Assembly: GCA_023448955.1 (NCBI GenBank)
Contig: JAEXJU010000344.1
Span: forward strand, 1-5,521
Reading direction: 5' to 3'
DNA: 5,521 bases
Origin: Bacteroidota bacterium
GTDB lineage: Bacteria; Bacteroidota; Bacteroidia; Flavobacteriales; Weeksellaceae
In this document: one piece after another, positions 1 to 5,521 of the stretch
Layout: each line of letters begins with the position of its first letter
How positions within the stretch are numbered: position 1 is the stretch's first letter
Position numbers and translations under genes: made by a program
The notes under the pieces: model-generated
Database searches by the model: none
The model's input: the letters and a program-made list of their open reading frames with translations, nothing else
What the model was told of the DNA's origin: nothing

Positions 1-989
1 CCAATATCCAGACCAATGGGACCGTAGATACGTTTCATATCCTGATCTTTCACAATAATTCCCTCATCATTCAAGTCACTGATCATCCTGATCAGCTTTG
101 TCTTTGGTCCCAAAGTGCCAATATAGGGACAATCCGTTTTTAAAAGTAATTTCAGAACTTGCAGGTCGTAATGGTAATTATGTGTCATCAGCAAAACAAA
201 TGTTCTATCATCCACAATAAAATCATTAAGCAATTCTTCAGCTTTTGCGACGATGACTTTTTTTGCTTCAGGAAATCTTTTGGTAGTAGCGTGTGTTATT
301 CTTCCCTCTCCAACAGTGACTTCCCAGCCGAGCAGGTCTGCAATTGCAACAACTGGTTTTGCATCATTGCCAGCTCCTACGACTAACAGAGATACCGGAG
401 ATGGTATGTATTGCAGCAACACAGACTGTTTGGTATCTTCAAAAATAAAATCATTGAGGGCAGAAGTTCTTTTCTGCAAAACTTCCTCTAAGCTAAATTT
501 TAAATCTTCGTTTTCAGAAACGCCATCATCAATACCTCTGTAAAGTAAAAAAGTTCCTATCTGATCAGCGTTCCTATTAAGTGAAAAACGTGTAGCTATT
601 ACACACGCATCACGAGATTCAGCAGACTTTTCAAGAAGTTTTATTGGATTATTGAGGTCACTGTCGTCAATATATTCAAAAAGAATATAGACAATTCCAT
701 TACAGCCAAGTTGTACACTAAATTCCTGAACGCTCTCATCACTGGTATCGTAAGTAATCAGTTTATTGTGTTTCTGATTGATGGCGAGTAGAGCTCTTCG
801 GAGTGCGTCACCCTCAAGACATCCACCACTTATGGCACCAGTTAACATACCGTCTTCCGTAACGAGCATTTTTGCTCCGGGTTGTCTGTAGGATGATCCT
901 TCCACTTTTACCACTGTGGCAAGAGCTGTTTTCTTACCGTTTGACAATGCCTCACGGTAGGATTTTAATATATCATTAATCTCTTTCAT
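1..989 (-). CDS. xdhC: XdhC/CoxI-family molybdenum cofactor maturation protein (3' end cut by window edge)
   Basis: This gene starts at the ATG at 987-989 and stays open to the left edge, giving 329 codons without a stop; only a short C-terminal tail should be missing. XdhC-family proteins bind molybdenum cofactor, help its sulfuration and hand it to apo-hydroxylases; they are cytoplasmic and absent from the mature enzyme. Visible motifs are EGSSYRQPGAKML (30-42), SGGCLEGD with Cys57 (54-61), LGCNG with Cys96 (94-98), a Rossmann-type VVGAGNDAKPV (203-213), LLMTHN (266-271), YIGTLGPKTK (289-298) and IYGPIGLDI at the edge. Both family cysteines are kept. The acidic residue after the second Rossmann strand is Glu (VGEGR, 226-230), where I recall Asp as usual. 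It lies 22 bp downstream of the catalytic subunit gene, the same position as paoD (yagQ) in E. coli, which supports dedicated service to this enzyme. The preceding GGCAGAGA is at best a weak ribosome site. Confidence 0.93.
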   Translation of the reverse strand, partial: MKEINDILKSYREALSNGKKTALATVVKVEGSSYRQPGAKMLVTEDGMLTGAISGGCLEGDALRRALLAINQKHNKLITYDTSDESVQEFSVQLGCNGIVYILFEYIDDSDLNNPIKLLEKSAESRDACVIATRFSLNRNADQIGTFLLYRGIDDGVSENEDLKFSLEEVLQKRTSALNDFIFEDTKQSVLLQYIPSPVSLLVVGAGNDAKPVVAIADLLGWEVTVGEGRITHATTKRFPEAKKVIVAKAEELLNDFIVDDRTFVLLMTHNYHYDLQVLKLLLKTDCPYIGTLGPKTKLIRMISDLNDEGIIVKDQDMKRIYGPIGLDI

Positions 990-1011
990 TGATCTCTGCC
1001 TTAACTAACTG

Positions 1012-3237
1012 TTATCGATTCATTGCCATTAGAATTTTATCCGGCGTAATCGGAAGATCTCTCATTCTCAGACCAATTGCATTATATATTGCATTGGCGA
1101 TTGCTGGTGCCGTTCCTATGATTCCGACTTCACCGAGACCTTTTGCACCAGATGGATTGATGTTTGGATCCGGTTTATGAATAAAATCAACATCTATAAT
1201 CGGAGCATCTGCATTCACGGCAAAATGATAGCCAGCCAGGTCATTTCCAATCAATGTTCCCAACTTGTGGTCAATAAGATTTTCTTCCATCAAAGTCATA
1301 CCAATCCCTCCAACTGCAGCTCCGGACATTTGATTGGCCGCTGCCTGACTATTAATTATTTTACCGCCATCAGCGACTACCACCATTTTATCAATCTTAA
1401 CCTTTCCTGTTCTTTTATTCACCCTTACTTTGCAAAAGTGTGCAGCAGAGGAACCGAATGCATATTTCTGTCTCTCGCTTCCAGGTTTTGATGCAACTTC
1501 AATTTTTATTTCAGAGATATTATTTTTTTCGAACAGTTCTTCATATTTTAAGGTCTTTGTAACACCGTTTTGTAAGCTGATACCTTTGTCGCTAAGGACA
1601 ATATTTTCAAGTTTAGCATCTTTAAACTTGTTTTCTATTACAGAAGCATATTCCGCAACCTTTAATTTTAATTGGTTGCTGGCATCAAATACAGCACCAC
1701 TAACTGAAGATAACCCTGTACTTCCTCCCTGACTTGGTGCAGGCGGGAGTGTAGAATTTCCCAATTCAATACTTATCTTCTCTTTAGGTATCCCAGTGAT
1801 TTCGTGAGCAATATTCTGCATTCCGGTTCCTGTACCTGTTCCGATATCGGTCATTGCGGTCTGAACGGTTAGATCTCCGTTTTTATTTAAGACTACTGCA
1901 GCTTTGGCCTCCTGCCTGCCGGCATTCCACATTCCGACCGCCATACCGTAACCGATATACCAGTCACCCTCAGTAACCATAGCGGGTGTCGATTTTCTAT
2001 TGTTCCAGCCAATCTTCGCAGCACCCATTTTTATACCTTCGTCCAAGAAATGCGTTGACCAAGGCAAACCTGATTCAGGATGCTTTTCCAGGGAAATATT
2101 CTTTAACCGCAATTCCACCGGATCCATATGCAATTTATAACTTATTTCGTCGATAGCTGATTCCAGACCAAAGACGCCAGTACAATCACCAGGTCCTCTC
2201 ATCCAAGTTGGTGTACTCAGATTCAGAGGAACGATTGCGGATTCTGTTTTCAGATTAGGAAACTTATAGATCAAACGTGTTACGCCTGTGATATTGTCAT
2301 TGAAATTCTGGAATACAGAAGTACCGTTTTTTGCCTGATGTATTATACTCAAAAGATTGCCTGACCGATCTGCACCTAGTTTCACTCTTTGCCAAGATGC
2401 AGGTCTGTAGCCAGTCCCAGCGAACATTTGTGGACGTGTTAGCATCAATTTAACCGGCCTGTTTACTTTTTTTGCTCCCAGAGCAGCGGCCAGAGTATGA
2501 GGCCATACCTCCAATCCTGAACCGAAACCTCCACCAACAAATTCACTAAAGACCTCAATATTTTTTTGCTCTAGATTGAAAAGTTTTGCAAAAGTCTTCT
2601 GAACGTTATTGACACCTTGATTCTTATCGTATAGCCGAAGTTTATCATCAGCAGTCCAATGCGCAATGGTAGCGTGCATTTCCATCGGATTGTGGACATC
2701 TGCTTTAATATTGTATTGAGAATCTACCGTATGTTCCAAATTATCTATAATTTCTTGACTGCCTCTTTGTTTTCCTGTTTCTTTAAGAGGAACGGAATCC
2801 TTAGCAGAATCAAAATCAACGTTGAATTTGCTTTTTACATACTCCGCTTCTACGAGAGATGCTGCAAATGTTGCGTCTTCTAATGTTTCCGCAATCACCA
2901 AGGCTATAGGCTGTCCCTTAAAATATATTTCATCCGTATGGAAAACGGGTAAGGAAAATTTCGCTTCTTTTATTTTTTCTTTGCTGGAAAATGCGGGTAC
3001 TTCTGGCTTATTAAGATGAGTAATCACATCAATAACGCCTTCTACTTTTTTAGCATTATCAATAAATATTGATTTTATGATACCAGAAGGAATCGTACTG
3101 CCCACCAAAACACCATAACACATATTTTTCACTTCGTACTCCGCAGAATATTTACCGCTTCCGGTGACTTTTTCGACACCCTCGACACGGCCTTCAGGTT
3201 TTTTATTTTTAAAATTGAGTATTTCAAGTAATCCCAT
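1012..3237 (-). CDS. paoC: Molybdenum-cofactor-binding catalytic subunit of xanthine dehydrogenase-family oxidoreductase (PaoC-like)
   Basis: This 741-residue protein is the large subunit where substrate is hydroxylated at molybdenum. Its length is close to that of E. coli PaoC (about 730). The N-terminal a/b hammerhead domain covers roughly residues 15-150 (VTGSGKYSAEY; FKGQPIALVIAETLEDA at 106-122). The molybdopterin-binding region follows: HNPMEMHA (182-189), GGGFGSG (235-241), MRGPGD (346-351), DIGTGTGTGMQN (464-475), GGSTGLSSVSGAVFDA (504-519) and GAKGLGEVGIIGTAPA (697-712). Glu703 in the last motif corresponds to the family's catalytic base glutamate. There is no signal peptide, so export would depend on the Tat-bearing small subunit. 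It lies 29 bp after the FAD subunit gene and 22 bp before xdhC. The ATG at 3237 is the natural start: it leaves a short normal N-terminus and follows an A/T-rich leader without a Shine-Dalgarno sequence. The family is certain; aldehyde as substrate is inferred from operon similarity. Isoquinoline- or nicotine-type hydroxylases are alternatives. Confidence 0.93.
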   Translation of the reverse strand: MGLLEILNFKNKKPEGRVEGVEKVTGSGKYSAEYEVKNMCYGVLVGSTIPSGIIKSIFIDNAKKVEGVIDVITHLNKPEVPAFSSKEKIKEAKFSLPVFHTDEIYFKGQPIALVIAETLEDATFAASLVEAEYVKSKFNVDFDSAKDSVPLKETGKQRGSQEIIDNLEHTVDSQYNIKADVHNPMEMHATIAHWTADDKLRLYDKNQGVNNVQKTFAKLFNLEQKNIEVFSEFVGGGFGSGLEVWPHTLAAALGAKKVNRPVKLMLTRPQMFAGTGYRPASWQRVKLGADRSGNLLSIIHQAKNGTSVFQNFNDNITGVTRLIYKFPNLKTESAIVPLNLSTPTWMRGPGDCTGVFGLESAIDEISYKLHMDPVELRLKNISLEKHPESGLPWSTHFLDEGIKMGAAKIGWNNRKSTPAMVTEGDWYIGYGMAVGMWNAGRQEAKAAVVLNKNGDLTVQTAMTDIGTGTGTGMQNIAHEITGIPKEKISIELGNSTLPPAPSQGGSTGLSSVSGAVFDASNQLKLKVAEYASVIENKFKDAKLENIVLSDKGISLQNGVTKTLKYEELFEKNNISEIKIEVASKPGSERQKYAFGSSAAHFCKVRVNKRTGKVKIDKMVVVADGGKIINSQAAANQMSGAAVGGIGMTLMEENLIDHKLGTLIGNDLAGYHFAVNADAPIIDVDFIHKPDPNINPSGAKGLGEVGIIGTAPAIANAIYNAIGLRMRDLPITPDKILMAMNR

Positions 3238-3266
3238 AATTTTTTAATTTTCAGTTGACGTTACCA

Positions 3267-4244
3267 TTAAAGATTTACACAATTTTTTAATGCCGTGACT
3301 ATCGCACCCTGAAGCATCGGGATTTTATAGCCATTTTCTGATAACGGTTTTAAATCTTTCGTAGCCAATTTTGCAGCTTCCTCAAAAACATCTTCCGTTG
3401 CAGATTTTCCTTCTAAGAATTTTTCAGCGTTATACCACCGCCAAGGCTTATGAGCGACGCCTCCTGAAGCCAATCTCGCTTTAGAAATGGTATTTCCATT
3501 CATTTCAAGCGCAGCAGCCGCTGAAACCAAGGCAAAGGCATAAGACGTCCTGTCTCTTATTTTTACGTACGCATTATGTTTATCAAATCTATTCGAAGGT
3601 ATTTGGATACTTGTAATAATTGCATTTTTTGGTAAAGTATTATCCAGCCAAGGTGTATTTTCGGGCAACTTGTGAAAGTCTTTGAAGGGTGTAATTATTT
3701 CATTCCCGTCTTCTGTTGTCGAAATCACCTGAGCATCCAATGCAGCCAGAGCAACGCAAAAGTCCGAAGGATGTACGGCAACACACTGTTCATTATATCC
3801 TGCTATAGCGCTCATTCTGTTATTACCTTCTAAGGCGCTACAGCCGCTGTTTGGTTTTCTTTTATTACAAGGAGTGGTAACATCATAAAAATATGGACAA
3901 CGTGTGCGCTGCAAAAGATTTCCGGCAGAACTAGCCATATTCCTGATTTGAGGAGATGCTCCGGCTAAAATAGCTTTAGAAATGAGAGGAAACTTTTCCA
4001 TCACAACTTTATCATTTGCGACTTGAGTGTTGGAAGCTAAAGCATCAATTTGTAAAATCTCTTTTTTAAAACTAATCTTTTTTGATAATGCAGAAGTGAT
4101 GTCAATCAGTGTATCTGGCTGGACTACATTTTTCTTCATCAAATCTACCAGATTGGTACCGCCTGCAATGACTTGCTTGTTCACCGATTTTATTTGCGGA
4201 ATATCGGCTAAGGAATCTACTTTTTGGATATTAAATGGTCTCAT
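3267..4244 (-). CDS. paoB: FAD-binding subunit of xanthine dehydrogenase-family oxidoreductase, with probable [4Fe-4S] site (PaoB-like)
   Basis: This 325-residue protein is the medium subunit, carrying FAD between the small subunit's iron-sulfur clusters and the external acceptor. The FAD pyrophosphate loops are visible as AGGTNLVDLM (27-36) and SPQIRNMASSAGNLLQ (97-112). The C-terminal CO-dehydrogenase-flavoprotein-like domain occupies about residues 222-325 (YVKIRDRTSYAFALVSAAAAL, in part, then ARLASGGVAHKPWR). Directly after the second FAD loop is an insert with Cys116, Cys126, Cys135 and Cys154 (RTRCPYF, PCNKR, SGCSA, EQCVAV). The same arrangement in E. coli PaoB ligates a [4Fe-4S] cluster, and a related insert occurs in the beta subunit of 4-hydroxybenzoyl-CoA reductase; plain xanthine dehydrogenase FAD domains lack it. 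Its ATG overlaps the stop of the upstream [2Fe-2S] gene in an ATGA (4 bp), implying translational coupling. Length matches PaoB (about 318). No signal peptide is present. Confidence 0.93.
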   Translation of the reverse strand: MRPFNIQKVDSLADIPQIKSVNKQVIAGGTNLVDLMKKNVVQPDTLIDITSALSKKISFKKEILQIDALASNTQVANDKVVMEKFPLISKAILAGASPQIRNMASSAGNLLQRTRCPYFYDVTTPCNKRKPNSGCSALEGNNRMSAIAGYNEQCVAVHPSDFCVALAALDAQVISTTEDGNEIITPFKDFHKLPENTPWLDNTLPKNAIITSIQIPSNRFDKHNAYVKIRDRTSYAFALVSAAAALEMNGNTISKARLASGGVAHKPWRWYNAEKFLEGKSATEDVFEEAAKLATKDLKPLSENGYKIPMLQGAIVTALKNCVNL

Positions 4245-4834
4245 CTTGCTGCTACTTTTTGGATAGATTGAACAATACCGTTATAGGCTCCACATCGGCA
4301 AAGATTGCCACTCATATACTCTTTTATCTCTTCTACAGAATTGGTATGACCTTCCTTTACGCAAGCTACGGCAGACATAATTTGTCCGGGCGTGCAGTAA
4401 CCACATTGAAAACCGTCGCATTCTATAAAAGCTTTTTGCATCGGGTGCAATTCTCCTTTCGTTGCCAAGCCTTCTATAGTTGTGATTTCTTTTCCCTGCG
4501 CCATCGATGCTAACGTCAGACAACCCAAAGCCCTTTCCCCATCAATATGAATGGTGCAGGCACCACATTGTCCGTGGTCGCAACCTTTTTTGGATCCAGT
4601 GAGATTCAGCTGTTCCCGGACAAAATCCAAAACCGTAGTGCGGGTGTCAACATACAAAGTATGGCTCGTTTTATTGACAGAGAGTGTAATTCTGGAAACA
4701 TTCTTCTTAGGAATAAGAAATTGTTTCACATCCTGATAAAAAGCTTTAACAGAAACCGGCACCGCTGCAAAAGCAGCCAACAGTCCGGAAATTTTCAGAA
4801 AGGACCTCCTGCTGTATTGTTCTTTTCTTTCCAT
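4241..4834 (-). CDS. paoA: [2Fe-2S] subunit of xanthine dehydrogenase-family oxidoreductase with Tat signal (PaoA-like)
   Basis: This 197-residue protein is the small electron-transfer subunit. A Tat signal opens it: SRRSFLK (8-14), then a hydrophobic stretch to about residue 28 and a possible cleavage site after VKA (29-31). The plant-ferredoxin-like domain (about 48-125) binds cluster I through Cys85, Cys90, Cys93 and Cys105 (GCDHGQCGAC...GC). The [2Fe-2S]-binding helical domain (about 128-195) binds cluster II through Cys144, Cys147, Cys179 and Cys181 (CGYC...CRC). All eight ligands are present. The ATG at 4834 is preferred because it places the twin arginines at the usual distance from the N-terminus; a later start would destroy the signal. 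It is the first gene of the operon and overlaps the FAD subunit gene by 4 bp. Cytoplasmic xanthine dehydrogenases lack such a signal; PaoA of E. coli has one, so the assembled trimer is probably exported to the periplasm. Quinone, cytochrome or other acceptor is not evident. Confidence 0.94.
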   Translation of the reverse strand: MERKEQYSRRSFLKISGLLAAFAAVPVSVKAFYQDVKQFLIPKKNVSRITLSVNKTSHTLYVDTRTTVLDFVREQLNLTGSKKGCDHGQCGACTIHIDGERALGCLTLASMAQGKEITTIEGLATKGELHPMQKAFIECDGFQCGYCTPGQIMSAVACVKEGHTNSVEEIKEYMSGNLCRCGAYNGIVQSIQKVAAR

Positions 4835-4966
4835 AGTACTTTTAGATTGTATCCTGATAAAGGTAGTGTTTTTATATTTATAACTATGATCCTATTGCCA
4901 TATATCAGATTCATAATTAACAAATTCACTGCACATAATGTCAGAATAGTCAGTAAAATTGGCAAT

Positions 4967-4999
4967 CAAAAAAATTTGTAAGATATCTGGTATTACAAT
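4967..4999 (-). promoter_or_regulatory. Weak candidate Bacteroidota-type promoter for the paoABC-xdhC operon
   Basis: Read on the minus strand, ATTG (4999-4996) is followed after 21 bp by TTTTTTTG (4974-4967). The Bacteroidota consensus is TTTG, then about 19-21 bp, then TAnnTTTG, so the match is 3 of 4 and 7 of 8. Transcription would begin near 4960 and give a leader of about 125 bases. The downstream box is an A/T run, so a chance match is quite possible in this composition. The site overlaps two members of the TTACAAATT-like repeat cluster, which would suit control by a repressor or activator. Confidence 0.2.
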
Positions 5000-5027
5000 T
5001 GGGTTATTACAAATTGCAATACAAATG
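4973..5027. repeat. Cluster of TTACAAATT-like short repeats, candidate operator
   Basis: Four related boxes lie within 55 bp. TATTACAATTG (4991-5001) and TATTACAAATTG (5005-5016) are direct repeats 14 bp apart. A degenerate copy AATACAAATG follows at 5018-5027. An inverted copy AATTTGTAA (4973-4981) is the exact reverse complement of TTACAAATT (5007-5015), and TTGTAA/TTACAA (4976-4981 and 4993-4998) form 6-bp arms around an 11-bp spacer. Such an arrangement fits binding by a dimeric or multimeric regulator controlling one or both divergent units. The region is AT-rich, which raises the odds of chance repetition, and no regulator gene is in view. The repeats are seen directly; the operator role is inferred. 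Confidence 0.4.
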
Positions 5028-5128
5028 TGTAACCAACTTCAATAACCGGCTAAATTTTCTGTGAATTGAAAAGATTTTATAAAAATAGATATGAACTAAA
5101 TTATTTTGAATTAAGGATTGATTCGGAG

Positions 5129-5160
5129 TTTTAAGTAAATTTATAAAAGTGGTTAATTTG
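5129..5160 (+). promoter_or_regulatory. Weak candidate Bacteroidota-type promoter for the mobA-like gene
   Basis: TTTT (5129-5132), a 20-bp spacer and TTAATTTG (5153-5160) match the Bacteroidota promoter consensus (TTTG, 19-21 bp, TAnnTTTG) at 3 of 4 and 7 of 8 positions. Transcription would begin near 5167, leaving a leader of about 36 bases before the ATG at 5203. A second -7-like box, TATATTTA (5172-5179), is nearby but has no upstream partner at the right distance. Confidence 0.3.
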
Positions 5161-5202
5161 TATACATTAAGTATATTTACAATAAGAATGAGTATATAAA
5201 AG

Positions 5203-5521
5203 ATGATATCAAAACTAAATGATGTTCCTGTTCTCAATGGTTTAATACTTTCTGGAGGGATGAGTGTACGAATGGGTTCACCAAAAGACAGAATCCATTG
5301 GCACGGAAAAGAACAACGGTATTTTCTTGCTGATCTTTTAGCTGTATTTTGTAAAAAGGTTTATATCTCTTGCCGGCAGGATCAGGTAGGTAATATTGAT
5401 CCGAATTATCAAACGATAAATGATGTGTTTCCAAATATTGGCCCTGCAGGCGGGTTACTTTCTGCTTTTAGAAAAAAACCGAATGATGCGTGGCTGGTTG
5501 TGGCTTGCGATATGCCTATGC
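5203..5521 (+). CDS. mobA: MobA/MocA-type molybdenum cofactor nucleotidyltransferase (3' end cut by window edge)
   Basis: The reading frame opens at the ATG at 5203 and remains open to the right edge, giving 106 residues of a family usually near 190-200. MobA and MocA attach GMP or CMP to molybdopterin to make the dinucleotide cofactor, in the cytoplasm. The nucleotide-binding signature is LSGGMSVRMGSPK (16-28). NDVFPNIGPAGGLLSAF (73-89) is the second nucleotide-contacting region, and WLVVACDMPM (97-106) contains the metal-binding Asp103. The ATG at 5203 is chosen because the signature begins at a normal distance from it; the ATG at 5189 is out of frame and ends at once. An A-rich TATAAAAG precedes the start, with no Shine-Dalgarno sequence. 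It is transcribed away from the hydroxylase operon across the 368-bp gap, which fits supply of cofactor to that enzyme. LSGG and GPAGG look more like the GTP-using MobA than the CTP-using MocA, from memory of those motifs. A C-terminal fusion cannot be excluded. Confidence 0.88.
   Translation, partial: MISKLNDVPVLNGLILSGGMSVRMGSPKDRIHWHGKEQRYFLADLLAVFCKKVYISCRQDQVGNIDPNYQTINDVFPNIGPAGGLLSAFRKKPNDAWLVVACDMPM

Larger units (their letters stand above)
4835..5202. promoter_or_regulatory. Divergent intergenic region between the oxidoreductase operon and the mobA-like gene
   Basis: This 368-bp stretch lies between two gene starts pointing away from each other, so it must hold the promoters for both unless one gene is transcribed from a source I cannot see. 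It is much richer in A and T than the flanking genes and contains no credible coding sequence. It includes a cluster of TTACAAATT-like repeats (4973-5027). Candidate promoter boxes facing the minus operon are a reversed TTTTTTTG at 4967-4974 with a reversed ATTG at 4996-4999, 21 bp apart; a lone reversed TACCTTTA at 4858-4865 is an alternative closer to the start. I saw no strong hairpin terminator, tRNA or recognisable riboswitch in it. The role is inferred from layout. Confidence 0.6.

Noticed and set aside
3238..3266. Short gap between FAD and catalytic subunit genes as a promoter or terminator site
   Set aside because: Only 29 bp, with no hairpin or paired promoter boxes; it looks like an ordinary intra-operon spacer.
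4281..4523. An 80-residue minus-strand frame inside the [2Fe-2S] gene, in another frame
   Set aside because: It lies wholly within the gene region encoding the cluster-binding domains, whose eight cysteine ligands are intact in the chosen frame.
4835..4972. Possible molybdenum cofactor riboswitch in the leader of the hydroxylase operon
   Set aside because: I could not see the conserved GC-containing stems expected of that class; the leader is AT-rich and no paired multi-helix structure was evident by eye.
4547..4981. A 144-residue open frame on the plus strand starting inside the [2Fe-2S] gene and running into the intergenic region
   Set aside because: Over most of its length it is antisense to the conserved ferredoxin and Tat-signal coding sequence, shows no recognisable domain, and ends in AT-rich spacer. 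It is a shadow frame.
5038..5070. Inverted repeat TTCAAT/ATTGAA with a 21-base loop, as a possible terminator or operator
   Set aside because: Arms are only 6 bp, AT-rich, with a long loop and no T-tract; no gene ends nearby, so a terminator makes no sense here.
5007..5237. A 76-residue minus-strand frame in the intergenic region
   Set aside because: It is rich in Ile, Leu, Asn and Phe as expected from random AT-rich DNA, overlaps the start of the mobA-like gene on the other strand, and has no family motif.

Overview
The window is AT-rich, its genes mostly lack clear Shine-Dalgarno sequences, and both the protein sequences and the candidate promoter boxes (TAnnTTTG-like) suit a member of the Bacteroidota, probably a flavobacterium or sphingobacterium. 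That assignment is an inference from style; no taxonomic marker gene is present.

Nearly all of the window is one minus-strand operon, read from right to left. It encodes a three-subunit molybdenum hydroxylase of the xanthine dehydrogenase family and its maturation factor. The order is: a [2Fe-2S] subunit with a twin-arginine (Tat) signal (4241-4834), an FAD subunit with four extra cysteines that probably hold a [4Fe-4S] cluster (3267-4244), a molybdenum-cofactor catalytic subunit (1012-3237), and an XdhC-family cofactor chaperone cut by the left edge (1-989). Spacing is tight (4-bp overlap, then 29 bp and 22 bp). The subunit sizes, Tat signal, extra cysteines and gene order match the periplasmic aldehyde oxidoreductase operon paoABCD (yagTSRQ) of Escherichia coli, so an exported aldehyde-oxidising enzyme is the best call. 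The substrate cannot be read from the sequence.

A 368-bp AT-rich gap (4835-5202) separates this operon from a divergent plus-strand gene that runs off the right edge (5203-5521). That gene encodes a MobA/MocA-type nucleotidyltransferase, which attaches a nucleotide to molybdopterin. The gap holds a cluster of TTACAAATT-like repeats and weak promoter candidates facing both ways.

Together the genes form a self-contained module: MobA/MocA builds the dinucleotide cofactor, the XdhC protein inserts or sulfurates it, the three subunits assemble in the cytoplasm, and the Tat signal on the small subunit exports the complex. I see no clearly novel system. The points most worth a second look are the repeat cluster, the GTP-like motifs of the nucleotidyltransferase beside an enzyme whose relatives use the cytosine form of the cofactor, and the extra iron-sulfur ligands.
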